A stretch of 64,000 nucleotides of DNA, taken from Pseudomonas sp. PA15(2017). GTDB lineage: Bacteria > Pseudomonadota > Gammaproteobacteria > Pseudomonadales > Pseudomonadaceae. The notes beneath the pieces were generated by a model. The model saw only the letters and a list, made by a program, of their open reading frames with translations, searched no databases and was not told the DNA's origin. Below, piece after piece: positions 17,152 through 25,123 of this stretch (within the stretch, counting starts at the first letter, position 1; each line of letters opens with the position of its first letter). The DNA lies in NCBI RefSeq assembly GCF_001945395.1, contig NZ_MSXV01000058.1, forward strand, positions 250,317-314,316, given 5' to 3'. The position numbers were made by a program, and so were the translations under genes.

Positions 17152-18357
17152 TTATGAGGCCTTGGGTTTGCGGCTGGCGTAGATCACGCCAGGGTCGACA
17201 GCCTTCGCCGTGGGCGCGGGCAGGTTTTCAGGAAGGGGCGGCTTGTTGTCGATCTGGATCTTGTCGCTGTTGGCGACCAGCTTGTCGAACAGCTTCACGC
17301 GGGCTTGCTCCTCGTTCAGCCCATCCTTGATCAGTTGCCCTGCTTCATCGGGCATCCTGGCCACCACGCACAGCGCCTTGATGGCCTTGGCGCGCACCAG
17401 GTGCTGCTGAACCGCTGCCGCACTAGCCAGACCGCTAGCCTTGATCAGCACCGAGGCCATGTTGCTCAAGCCGGCAGCAGCGCACTCCGTGGTGATCTGC
17501 TCGGCCAGGATGACAGGGTCGGGCTCTGGCTCGGGCTCTGGCGCGGGGTCAGGATCTGGAGCGGGATCGGGCTCCGGCGTCGGTTCCTGCGCTGGGTCAT
17601 CCGGCAGATCGTTGCTCACCAGCGCCGCCGCCTCGGGCGGTGCATTCTGGTAGCGGTTGAGCACCTTGACGTTGGCAACCGCTGCCTTGATGGTGACGCC
17701 GGACAGCACCTCATCCACAAACCCAGCGGCTTGAGCCTCTGCCGCCGTCATCCAGGTAGTGGCGGCGATCATGCTGCGCAGCTCTTCATCGCTGACACTC
17801 AGCAAGCGGTTTCGGTAGCAGGTCACGATCAGCTCGAGGGTCTTGTCCAGCAGGTCGGCGTAGGCACGCAGCTCCGCACTTTCCACACCCTGCAGCCAAT
17901 CGATGTTGGGGTTGTGGATCATGAACAGGCCGTTTTCGGCCATGGTCACGCGGTGGGCGCCGCACACCGCGACGGTGCCTGCGCTGTAGCAAGCACCGAC
18001 GATGCGGCCTTCGCAACGCTCGCCCAGATCCTTGAGCGCGTTGTGGATTGCTATACCGTCCATAAGGTCGCCACCGATCGTGGCAAAGCTGACTACGATG
18101 CGGGATACGCCGTCGTCGATCTCGCGCAGGTCGCGCACGAACTGTTCGGCAGTAATCCCGAAGTAGCCAATTTCGCCGTAAACCATGGCCTCGATCACCC
18201 GGCCGCTACCCTCACCCACTGCACGGACGCTATACCAGTGATCGCGTTGCTGCTCTTGTGGGCCGAGGTTCAGGATCCGAGGTAACGCCAGGGCACGGCC
18301 CCCTTGCATTACCAGAGCGAGGCAGAGGCTCGCCCAATAGTTACTAAGCGATTTCAT
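17152..18357 (-). CDS. Head maturation protease fused to scaffold, ClpP type
   Basis: A 401-residue protein. Residues about 55-225 form a ClpP/SppA-like serine protease with the catalytic Ser in GACYSAGTVAVCG and the His in FMIHNPNIDW; the oligomer interface segment SFATIGGDLMDGIAIHNAL is also present. After a linker of alternating Pro with Asp or Glu (about residues 250-281), the C-terminal 120 residues are helical and probably act as scaffold, as in lambda gpC/Nu3. ATG overlaps the portal stop by four bases (ATGA). The protein would assemble the prohead and then digest the scaffold. Confidence 0.88.
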   Translation of the reverse strand: MKSLSNYWASLCLALVMQGGRALALPRILNLGPQEQQRDHWYSVRAVGEGSGRVIEAMVYGEIGYFGITAEQFVRDLREIDDGVSRIVVSFATIGGDLMDGIAIHNALKDLGERCEGRIVGACYSAGTVAVCGAHRVTMAENGLFMIHNPNIDWLQGVESAELRAYADLLDKTLELIVTCYRNRLLSVSDEELRSMIAATTWMTAAEAQAAGFVDEVLSGVTIKAAVANVKVLNRYQNAPPEAAALVSNDLPDDPAQEPTPEPDPAPDPDPAPEPEPEPDPVILAEQITTECAAAGLSNMASVLIKASGLASAAAVQQHLVRAKAIKALCVVARMPDEAGQLIKDGLNEEQARVKLFDKLVANSDKIQIDNKPPLPENLPAPTAKAVDPGVIYASRKPKAS

Positions 18358-19811
18358 TCATCTTCCTCTCGTGGGGCCGGCTGGGCCGGGCTTGGTGTGC
18401 TGTCATAGGTGAGGCCGTGGCTGGCGGCGCGCTCAGCGTCTTGGGCGTTTTCTTCGTCGATCTGCTCGGCGTCGTAACCAGTGCGCAACACCACTTCGCT
18501 GCGGCTGGCCAGCCCGCCGTTGATTTCCTTGAGCTTGCCGTCCACGTCTTGTACCGGGTGGATGTAGGGGTGGCCTTGTGGAATCCAGCGTGTGCGCAGG
18601 TACTCACGGCGCCGCTGGGCATAGCCCGGCAAAATGATGGAGCCGGAAAGCACGGCGGCATCCATCCATGCCTGGCGCACAGGTCGACAGAGCTGGAACA
18701 CATACACCCCAAACTGCAGTTGCTCGATGCGGCGGCGGAAGTCGTTGAGCAGCACGCGCAGCACGCGATCGCTGATGTCGCCCATGTCGCCGGTCAGCAA
18801 CTCATAAGGCAGGTCAACGCCGACAGCTGATGCCTGTAGCTGCTGCCGCATGAAGTCGACGTAGGTCCCGCCAGCATCTGGTGGGTCGGAGAATGTCACC
18901 TCCTCGCCTTCCATCAGCTCTTGCATGGATCCAGGCTCAAGGCCTACCAGCGGTGCACCATCGCGATCGGCGACGATGGGTTGGCCGGTAATCGGATCCA
19001 GCGCGGGCGGGCCGTTCTCGGCGGCCTTACGGGTGATGAAGCCAGCAAAGAGGTTGGCCACCTCCTGGCGAAACAGAACCGCGTCGTCGTAGTTGTCGAG
19101 CGACTTCAAGCGAAGCAGCACCGGGGTCAGCCGCGGAATACCGCGGAGCTGGCCACCCTCGGTTGGCTCGAAGATGTGCAGCACCTGGTCAGCCGGCACG
19201 CGGTTCAACACGTTGTAACCAAGCGAACCAGACAGGGCATCACCCGGGTGGCTGCTGTACATCCAGTAGGCGACGCGCTGGCCGATGGCGTTGAACTCGA
19301 TGCCAGCCCGTACTGGGTTGCCAGACCGGGTGCGAAAGTTTCGATCCAGCGGCACGTACTCCGCGGCCAGCACCTGCAGTTGCAACGGCACTGCGAAGCC
19401 ATCCTCCGGGCGCCGGTAACGCAGCCGCACGAAGCATTCGCCGGACTCTTCGACCATCCGAGCGATGATCGCCTGTTGCCCATAGAAATCAGCAAGGCCA
19501 TCGGCGTCCGCTTCGTCAGTCCAGTCCTCCCAGAGCTGGCGGAGCTCACGGCGAATAGCGGCATCCTTGATGGAGGCGCGGGGTGTAATGCCGGTGCCGA
19601 TGATGTTGCTAACGCGCTTGCTGATCGCACTGAAAGCGTAAGGGTCATTGCGAACGGCAGCGCGTGAACGCTTGCGCAACTGCGGCAGGGCCGGCAACGC
19701 GATGGCGTTGAGCGCGCCTTCTGGGGCATCCCAGCCTTTGGCACGTCGCCCGGTACCGGCGCCCTCATAGCTGTTGCGAATCCGCTTGGGGACTACTCGA
19801 GTGCGATCCAT
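18354..19811 (-). CDS. Portal protein, lambda gpB family
   Basis: A 485-residue protein with the features of the lambda-type portal family: RKRSRAAVRNDPYAFSAISKRVSNIIGTGI near the N-terminus, YVPLDRNF and AGIEFNAIGQRVAYWMYSSHPGD in the middle, and the RVPADQVLHIFEPTEGGQLRGIPRLTPVLLRLKSLDNYDDAVLFRQEVA segment that is diagnostic. It forms the dodecameric ring through which DNA enters and leaves the head. It overlaps gpW by one base and the protease gene by four. Confidence 0.93.
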   Translation of the reverse strand: MDRTRVVPKRIRNSYEGAGTGRRAKGWDAPEGALNAIALPALPQLRKRSRAAVRNDPYAFSAISKRVSNIIGTGITPRASIKDAAIRRELRQLWEDWTDEADADGLADFYGQQAIIARMVEESGECFVRLRYRRPEDGFAVPLQLQVLAAEYVPLDRNFRTRSGNPVRAGIEFNAIGQRVAYWMYSSHPGDALSGSLGYNVLNRVPADQVLHIFEPTEGGQLRGIPRLTPVLLRLKSLDNYDDAVLFRQEVANLFAGFITRKAAENGPPALDPITGQPIVADRDGAPLVGLEPGSMQELMEGEEVTFSDPPDAGGTYVDFMRQQLQASAVGVDLPYELLTGDMGDISDRVLRVLLNDFRRRIEQLQFGVYVFQLCRPVRQAWMDAAVLSGSIILPGYAQRRREYLRTRWIPQGHPYIHPVQDVDGKLKEINGGLASRSEVVLRTGYDAEQIDEENAQDAERAASHGLTYDSTPSPAQPAPREEDE

Positions 19812-20035
19812 CAGATTCCCTTGCCTCTGCTGTAGAGCCGAACGACTCTGGGGCGACGAGCTGCCAATGCGGCCTCCTGGGCAGCGGCCGCGGCGTACTG
19901 CTCCTCGAGCATGCGCAGGCTGGCCAGGGCTGCTCGATCCAGGCGACGGTCGCCCTTCTGGATCGACTGGCCCGTTTCCAAGATCTCTTTGATGGACGCC
20001 CTGACATCAGCCAGGCGTTGTTTGGCTTCGGTCAT
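19811..20035 (-). CDS. Head-tail joining protein gpW
   Basis: A 74-residue protein of the size and build of lambda gpW: an N-terminal helix (KQRLADVRASIKEILETGQSI), a hairpin, and a second helix (RAALASLRMLEEQYAAAAAQEA) ending with a basic tail. It lies between terminase large subunit and portal, exactly where lambda gene W lies. The protein plugs the portal after packaging. Confidence 0.85.
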   Translation of the reverse strand: MTEAKQRLADVRASIKEILETGQSIQKGDRRLDRAALASLRMLEEQYAAAAAQEAALAARRPRVVRLYSRGKGI

Positions 20036-20055
20036 GGCGGCCTCGCTTGGTGTGG

Positions 20056-22065
20056 TTATCGTCGTTTTAGGTAACTGCTACTGGCGGTACGGCGCCCAGC
20101 AGGACGTGCAGCCGGTTTTGTTGGTACAGCGGCGCTGGCCGGCTGAGCCGACGACGTCGGAGGAGGCGCCGGCGTGGCCTTTGGAACCGGCTCGGACGGC
20201 GGGTTACTTGGCTCAGCGGGCTGGCTTAGCAGATCCCCCTGACACAAGGCCGCTCTGAGCGCTGCCCACTGGTGCTCGTGGTATCGATGCAAACCGAGGA
20301 AGTTCGCTGCAGCCAGGTTGTAAACCAGCAGGTCGAGCGCCTCGTTTCGTTCGGACTTCGCCTTGACCCACTCGACACGCTTGAAGCCTTTCACGTAGCG
20401 GATGGCCTTACGCTCGGCCACACACTGGTCGAAGAACTCATCGGGCAAATCCGAGCAGAAGTGCAGCGCGCCCGGGCCGGCCGGGAGTTCGTATCGGTTG
20501 TAGATCCAGTCTTTGGCGGTGTCGGTGCCGATCATCCACAGCTCGGCGCCCTGCTTCTCGGTTTTGCCCTGCCAGGTCAGGTCGACCTTCGACGGGCGTT
20601 GAGCCAGAACTGGGCAGCCACGGCGGCTGGCACCCTTGACCGCAAGAACGTTCCGCCAGCGGCGCAGGCGAGTGAACTGGTAGACCTCAGCGGTGTGGTG
20701 GCCACCGGAGTCGATGCAGGTCGCGCAGATCGACATATCGACGCCATTCACGTGCCGATATCGTTGCTTGAGCCGCTCGTCCAGCTCGTTCCAGGTGCGC
20801 AGGTCGGCTGGGTCACCTGGTATCACTTGAAAGTCCACGACCCAGCGTTCCATACCGGCTCCCCAGGCCATAACCAGCAGCTCAAGCCGGTTGTGCTGGG
20901 TGTCGACTGATGCCGTGAGAATCAAACCGCCTTCAGGCACTCGGCCGAGCAAATGGCCTTCGTCTTGGGCTCGCTTGCGCAGCTCCGATGCCTTGGTCAT
21001 TTCCTCGGCGCTGTCCCAGAGCCGAGCCAGGCGGGTGTTGTAAAACACCTGCATGGTGCCAGGGTCACCGTTATCGCGAAGCTTCTTGGCCTCGTCATAC
21101 TCTTTGGCAAGATCAGTCCAACTGACCCAGCCAGCGGGGGCGTACAGGGCGCTCATGGTGAAGCTGACCGTCTCGCCATCACCCTTGGCATGGGCGCGCC
21201 ACTCGCCGGCGGCGAGCATCTGCGACTTGTGGTGCTCGTCGATGAGGGCACAGTCAGGCGTGATGCACTGGTACTGCACGAGCTTGTAATCGTCGGTGTA
21301 CTTCAGCCCCTCCCACTCGAGCACCTGCATGGTGCCGCAGTGAGGGCATGGCACGTAGTAGTGCCGCTGATCGCCCATCGAGAACAGGTCTGCGATGCGC
21401 GACACGCCTTTGATGGTGGGCGAGCTGGAGTAGTAGAACTTGGCGCGCCGGCCAAATGTCGAGCCTCGCGCTTCAGCCTGCTTGACCGGATCGCCATCGT
21501 CATCGACGTCCAGTTCCCAGCGGTCTATCTCGTCACCGTAAACGTATCGGGCCGAGAGCTCTGCAAGGTTGGACGCCGATGCCGCGGTGGCGCAATACAG
21601 AGCGCCACCCTCGAACTCTTTGGTGTCGAGAGTGTTGCGCGAGTCGCGCGAGCGCGATTTCGCGACCCGCTCGGTCAGCAGAGGCACCGCCTTGATGTTC
21701 TTATCGATCCGGCCGGAGACACGCTTGCTGAGCTTGTCCGTCGGCAGCAAGACCAAAAAGTTGGCCGGGGCCATGTGGATGCAGCCGCCGATCCAGTTAA
21801 GCGCGATCTGCGTCTTCATCAGCTGCGAGGCGATCATGGTCACGATGCGCTTGGCCGGGTGAACCGGTGAAAGACAGCGCTGCGGCTCGCGAGCATATGG
21901 CGTGCGGTCGGTGTGGTACTTGCCAGGCTCAGCCGCTCCGGTGTCCGCTGGGATAATCTGGTACTTGTCGGCCCATTCATCGATCCAGAGTTCAGGATCT
22001 GGCAGCAGCCCTCTGCGATAAGCAGCCAGGTAAGCGGCGGTACCGTCGGCATACGGCTGTTCCAT
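20056..22065 (-). CDS. Terminase large subunit, lambda gpA family
   Basis: A 669-residue protein of the gpA-type terminase family. Seen in order: the N-terminal ATPase region with MIASQLMKTQIALNWIGG and FLVLLPTDKLSKR, the Walker-B-like YVYGDEIDRWELD, a four-Cys zinc segment (VPCPHCGTMQV...CITPDCALI), and the nuclease domain starting with TASVDTQHNRLELLVMAWG and LDLLVYNLAAANFLGL. The C-terminal 70 residues are Pro/Ala-rich and probably disordered. ATG at 22065 overlaps the small subunit stop by one base. It cuts and pumps DNA into the prohead. Confidence 0.93.
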   Translation of the reverse strand: MEQPYADGTAAYLAAYRRGLLPDPELWIDEWADKYQIIPADTGAAEPGKYHTDRTPYAREPQRCLSPVHPAKRIVTMIASQLMKTQIALNWIGGCIHMAPANFLVLLPTDKLSKRVSGRIDKNIKAVPLLTERVAKSRSRDSRNTLDTKEFEGGALYCATAASASNLAELSARYVYGDEIDRWELDVDDDGDPVKQAEARGSTFGRRAKFYYSSSPTIKGVSRIADLFSMGDQRHYYVPCPHCGTMQVLEWEGLKYTDDYKLVQYQCITPDCALIDEHHKSQMLAAGEWRAHAKGDGETVSFTMSALYAPAGWVSWTDLAKEYDEAKKLRDNGDPGTMQVFYNTRLARLWDSAEEMTKASELRKRAQDEGHLLGRVPEGGLILTASVDTQHNRLELLVMAWGAGMERWVVDFQVIPGDPADLRTWNELDERLKQRYRHVNGVDMSICATCIDSGGHHTAEVYQFTRLRRWRNVLAVKGASRRGCPVLAQRPSKVDLTWQGKTEKQGAELWMIGTDTAKDWIYNRYELPAGPGALHFCSDLPDEFFDQCVAERKAIRYVKGFKRVEWVKAKSERNEALDLLVYNLAAANFLGLHRYHEHQWAALRAALCQGDLLSQPAEPSNPPSEPVPKATPAPPPTSSAQPASAAVPTKPAARPAGRRTASSSYLKRR

Positions 22066-22646
22066 CAATTCGGCTCCTTGCCGCCCTGCTCGACTTCGGC
22101 ATCGATCTGCAACAGGCGGTCGGCATCTTCGAGAGCCCGGCGCAACGCCTGCGTCAGGCGGCGCTCAATCTCCCAGGGGTCTGTCAGGGTGACCAACTCG
22201 CCCGCGATCTTTGGGGGGATCCCCATCAACAGATCACGCAGCGCGCGGGCAGCGGTGAATGCGGCAGAGTCGACCAATGCACGCTCGACCAACTGGCCGC
22301 GTGTCTTCAGGTGCTCGTCCTCGGCCAACAGGGCCAGGGCGTGTTCACGCCGCGCGCGGGCCTTCTGGTAATCAGGAGCAGCAACCGCGCTGGCCGCTGC
22401 TGGGCTTGCCGGGGCGGTGGGTGTGATATGCGCGTATACCCCCTTCTCTACCCGCTCTTGGCGATGGTGTTCAGCGACGCCGGCCTTGCTCGGGTCTGCG
22501 GTGTCATTGAGCAGCGCCAGGGTCTTCTCCACATCGACCTTGCCGCCTTCAGCCAGTACCAGGCGGCCTTGCTTTCCGAGCTTGGATACATACGGCCGAG
22601 ACCAGCCGCGGCTATCCGCGAACTCAGCCTTTGTCATGACCGTCAT
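22065..22646 (-). CDS. Terminase small subunit, Nu1-like
   Basis: A 193-residue protein with an N-terminal winged helix-turn-helix (MTKAEFADSRGWSRPYVSKLGKQGRLVLAEGGKVDVEKTLALL) like lambda Nu1, which recognises cosB. The middle is Ala/Pro-rich, and the C-terminal helices (YQKARARREHALALLAEDEHLKTRGQLV onward) would dimerise and bind the large subunit. ATG at 22646 is preceded by AGGTG; a second ATG three codons in is also possible. The region just upstream contains repeats that are plausible binding sites for it. Confidence 0.85.
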   Translation of the reverse strand: MTVMTKAEFADSRGWSRPYVSKLGKQGRLVLAEGGKVDVEKTLALLNDTADPSKAGVAEHHRQERVEKGVYAHITPTAPASPAAASAVAAPDYQKARARREHALALLAEDEHLKTRGQLVERALVDSAAFTAARALRDLLMGIPPKIAGELVTLTDPWEIERRLTQALRRALEDADRLLQIDAEVEQGGKEPN

Positions 22647-22811
22647 GAATTCACCTGTTAACCAGAATTACCCCGGGGGATTAACCGAATTAACCCCTGT
22701 TAACTAACTCTCAGCGCCATCCACTAGCGCGAGAACGGGGCTCGAATTACCCTTACGAGCCCCGCGGCCCTAGGGGCCCCCGGCCCTTTCGCGGCCGGCA
22801 CGGCGCCCCGA
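22647..22811. other. Candidate cos / packaging-initiation region
   Basis: This 165-base gap ahead of the terminase genes is noncoding and structured. Next to the terminase gene are two related units, TTAACCAGAATTACCCC and TTAACCGAATTAACCCC, bordered by GTTAAC hexamers. Farther on come an 8-bp inverted repeat GGGGCTCG/CGAGCCCC (22737-22763), the palindrome GGGGCCCC (22773-22780) and CCGGCC/GGCCGG (22780-22798). In lambda-type phages cos, with terminase-binding repeats, lies next to the small-subunit gene, so this is the best candidate. The exact nick positions cannot be read from sequence. Confidence 0.45.
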
Positions 22812-23603
22812 CTACCCTGCCCGGCGCCCGCCACGGCGACGGCTGAAGTTGGTCGGCAGCCGACCGCTCAGGGCATCGGCGATGGCCTTGTCGATGTTCG
22901 CTTCGAGCTGCGCATCGTTCTCGGCGACTCGTCGCACCACACCATGGAAGTCCAGGCGCTCGCGGTACTGCGGCTGACGCACGAAGGCGATGACCATGCT
23001 CACCGACTTGCCGCGTCGCTCAGCAATGCCGATAGGCGTCTTGCCCCGCTTCATCACGAAGAACGCCAGAGCGTGTCCCTTGCGCAGCGATCGACGACTT
23101 GCCGTCGCGCTGTGATCCGAGCCAGATCGGTTCAGCGCCTTCAGCCCGGACAGGATCTGCATCATGTGGCCGCGCTGCATGTTGCCGTACTGATCGAGGC
23201 GCGCCCCTGCACCAGGCACGGCGAACAGCCCGGCGGGAAGAATCCCCGCCTGACGCAGCCAGGTCTCGGACGCCCGCTTCTGGCGACCACCACCGAACAC
23301 CTGTGGTGCCACCCAGTCTTCAGGGGCGAACTGCTTGCCGGTCGCCGCGCCGTCCTTGTCATCCTTGATCCACAGCGCGGCTTCCAGATTGTTGGGCCGT
23401 GCGTTGATCTTGCGGATGGAGTTCAGCGTGAACGGCGTCGGGCGGTCGAATACGTCGCGCATCTCGGCACGAACCAATGGCTCGGCCTGGTTGAGCGTGT
23501 GGTTCAGCGCATCGGCTAACGCCGCGTTAGCAAGCTTCGGCTCCAGTTGCTTGAGGGCGGCCAGCGCATCGTCAAGATCGTCGGCCGTGATCCTACCCCT
23601 CAT
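22812..23603 (-). CDS. Minor tail protein Z-like
   Basis: A 263-residue protein starting MRGRITADDLDDALAALKQLEPKLANAALADALNHTLNQAEPLV at ATG 23603, which overlaps the stop of the holin-like gene. The helical N-terminus with repeated 'ALADALN' pattern and the region RAEMRDVFDRPTPFTLNSIRK resemble the GPZ/tail-completion group. It is unusual that it sits beside the lysis and packaging genes rather than among tail genes. Alternative: a prophage protein of unknown role. The very basic C-terminus (SRRRGGRRAG) could bind DNA. Confidence 0.45.
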   Translation of the reverse strand: MRGRITADDLDDALAALKQLEPKLANAALADALNHTLNQAEPLVRAEMRDVFDRPTPFTLNSIRKINARPNNLEAALWIKDDKDGAATGKQFAPEDWVAPQVFGGGRQKRASETWLRQAGILPAGLFAVPGAGARLDQYGNMQRGHMMQILSGLKALNRSGSDHSATASRRSLRKGHALAFFVMKRGKTPIGIAERRGKSVSMVIAFVRQPQYRERLDFHGVVRRVAENDAQLEANIDKAIADALSGRLPTNFSRRRGGRRAG

Positions 23604-23913
23604 TACCGCGGCGCCGCTCAAGGCCATTCCAGCCGGCCCCAGGCCGCAGCACCGCGGCCAGATTGCCACGAGCCCGCACTACCAACCCGGTGAAGATCGC
23701 GAGCAGCACCACCAGCGGCCATGCATGCCCGGGCAACACCAAGTCGCCTTGCAGGATGTGGATCACCGCAGCACCGGCGCTGGCCGCCGCCACGTACGCC
23801 AGGCACGACATACCGCGCCGAAAGCGAAGGGCGCCGCGCTGGAAGGTGAACAACCGAACGAACAGCACCACGCACAACCAGAAGGTGGCCTGGGTCATGA
23901 TCAAACTAGCCAT
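23593..23913 (-). CDS. Holin-like membrane protein (three transmembrane segments)
   Basis: A 106-residue protein with three hydrophobic segments (MTQATFWLCVVLFVRLFTF; MSCLAYVAAASAGAAVIHIL; HAWPLVVLLAIFTGLVV), the topology of class I or 3TM phage holins. GGGAG lies seven bases before ATG 23913. It overlaps a second small membrane protein gene by 8 bases, so the two form a holin pair, or a holin and antiholin. No endolysin gene is next to them. Confidence 0.65.
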   Translation of the reverse strand: MASLIMTQATFWLCVVLFVRLFTFQRGALRFRRGMSCLAYVAAASAGAAVIHILQGDLVLPGHAWPLVVLLAIFTGLVVRARGNLAAVLRPGAGWNGLERRRGNEG

Positions 23914-24268
23914 CAGCGTCTCCCGTTACGGGCGGCGGTGGCCCGCGCTTCTTGATCGCCACCACGGTCACGGTCACTACCAGCGCCGCCGCCGCGAATG
24001 CAGCCGGCCCCGAATAGGCGAACGGCCGGATACCTTGGAACTCCAGCTCGGAAAGAGCCGGGCTGAACAGATAGCCCATCAACAAGCTGACGAAGAAGTA
24101 CACGATTCGCTCAAGCAGCTTCAGGTCAGGGCGCGCCATGACGAACACCAGCGCCCCGCAGAGCGCACCGGTGGCGGCGTTGCCATCAACGCCTGCTAAG
24201 AACCCGGACAGCCCGGCACCCAGCGCACCGGCGACACCAGCCGCTACGACTGTTGGCTCGGCCATCAT
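23906..24268 (-). CDS. Putative phage holin
   Basis: A 120-residue protein starting MMAEPTVVAAGVAGALGAGLSGFLAG, preferred at ATG 24268 (or the next codon, 24265) behind GGGAG; the longer frame to 24391 starts in the terminator region. Hydrophobic segments are residues 5-25, 28-45, LERIVYFFVSLLMGYLF and YSGPAAFAAAALVVTVTVVAI, with a short charged tail. This is typical of the putative phage holin family common in Pseudomonas prophages. First gene after the late-control region. Confidence 0.65.
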   Translation of the reverse strand: MMAEPTVVAAGVAGALGAGLSGFLAGVDGNAATGALCGALVFVMARPDLKLLERIVYFFVSLLMGYLFSPALSELEFQGIRPFAYSGPAAFAAAALVVTVTVVAIKKRGPPPPVTGDADG

Positions 24269-24302
24269 GAATACTCCCAAGCGGCCAAGGGCCTGAAACG
24301 AA

Positions 24303-24329
24303 GAAGCCCCGCCAGATCGGCAGGGCTTC
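24303..24329 (-). terminator. Hairpin ahead of the lysis genes (tR'-like)
   Basis: GAAGCCCCGCC and GGCAGGGCTTC form an 11-bp stem with one mismatch, followed on the minus strand by TTCGTTTC. A second stem, GCCCCC/GGGGGC (24339-24352), lies just before it. In lambdoid phages a terminator at this place stops late transcription until Q acts. The T tract is poor, so it may be a weak or conditional terminator. Confidence 0.5.
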
Positions 24330-24485
24330 GGAATGGTTGCCCCCGAGGGGGCGGTGACGGCGCGGGGAGCGACCGTCGAGTTGCACAGCACCGTGCAGGG
24401 TGTTTATCGCGGGCACCGCAATAAAGCCTGGGCACCTTTTACCCCCCGACATGCAACGCCCGCAACGGGCTGTTTTCGCTTGAAC

Positions 24486-24529
24486 GATTCACGCAGGGTT
24501 CACGCATGGTTCGCGCACGGTTCACGACA
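24486..24529. repeat. Four tandem 11-bp repeats, candidate late-control site
   Basis: Four head-to-tail units: GATTCACGCAG, GGTTCACGCAT, GGTTCGCGCAC and GGTTCACGACA. The 11-bp period places each on the same face of the helix, typical of a cooperative protein-binding array. The array begins 19 bases downstream of the antiterminator-like gene and about 220 bases before the first holin gene. The gap 24330-24485 contains no gene. Confidence 0.7.
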
Positions 24530-24547
24530 AGCCACCCCGACGAACGG

Positions 24548-25123
24548 TCATAGGCCATTGGCTTTCAGCCCCGCACGATAGGCATCCCGAATCGCCCTGC
24601 CGGTGGCCTTCAACAGCTCCAGGCGCTTAGCCTCGACCTTGCCAGCCGTTCGCACGCCGCGCGCCCGCGTGCGAGCCTCCGCAGCCGCATCGGTGCCACG
24701 CTCTGCCACGTCCCGCTCAGCCACTACGCCCGGCAGCACCTTGGCCAGCTCCTGATGCAGTTCCCCAACGCGGGTGCGATACGTCCGCATACTGATGCCC
24801 AGCGTGTGGCACTGCGCAGCAACGACCAGCTTCGGGCGCGACGTGTAACGCACCAAGGCCAGATACCGCAGCGCCCTGCCCTTCGACCCCAGGCCACCGT
24901 CCACCTCGTCGGCGGCCAGTAGCGTGATGCCCCGGTCGACGGCAGCCGAAGCCCGGCTCACTGCCACTTCGCACTCCACGCTCGACAGGCACCGCGACCC
25001 ACCAACCCCACGCGCCCCTTCTTCATCCATCGTGCCCAATGGCGAGCGGATGCTCACATCCAGGGCCGGGCTGATCACTTCGTTGCCCCACGCCAGCAAC
25101 AGCGCTTCAATCACCTCATTCAT
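24548..25123 (-). CDS. Antitermination protein Q-like late regulator
   Basis: A 191-residue basic protein. The start (NEVIEALLLAWGNEVISP) resembles the N-terminus of Q-type antiterminators, and residues about 90-125 (RPKLVVAAQCHTLGISMRTYRTRVGELHQEL) form a helix-turn-helix. The C-terminus is charged and helical. Its place, last gene of the early operon and just ahead of the lysis and head genes, is the place of lambda Q. ATG at 25123 overlaps the preceding small frame by four bases. A repeat array directly downstream could be its site. Family assignment is tentative. Confidence 0.5.
   Translation of the reverse strand: MNEVIEALLLAWGNEVISPALDVSIRSPLGTMDEEGARGVGGSRCLSSVECEVAVSRASAAVDRGITLLAADEVDGGLGSKGRALRYLALVRYTSRPKLVVAAQCHTLGISMRTYRTRVGELHQELAKVLPGVVAERDVAERGTDAAAEARTRARGVRTAGKVEAKRLELLKATGRAIRDAYRAGLKANGL

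Noticed and set aside
17500..17600. Tandem-repeat insertion in the protease/scaffold gene
   Set aside because: It is a Pro-Asp/Glu linker in frame, usual between protease and scaffold parts, not a mobile element.
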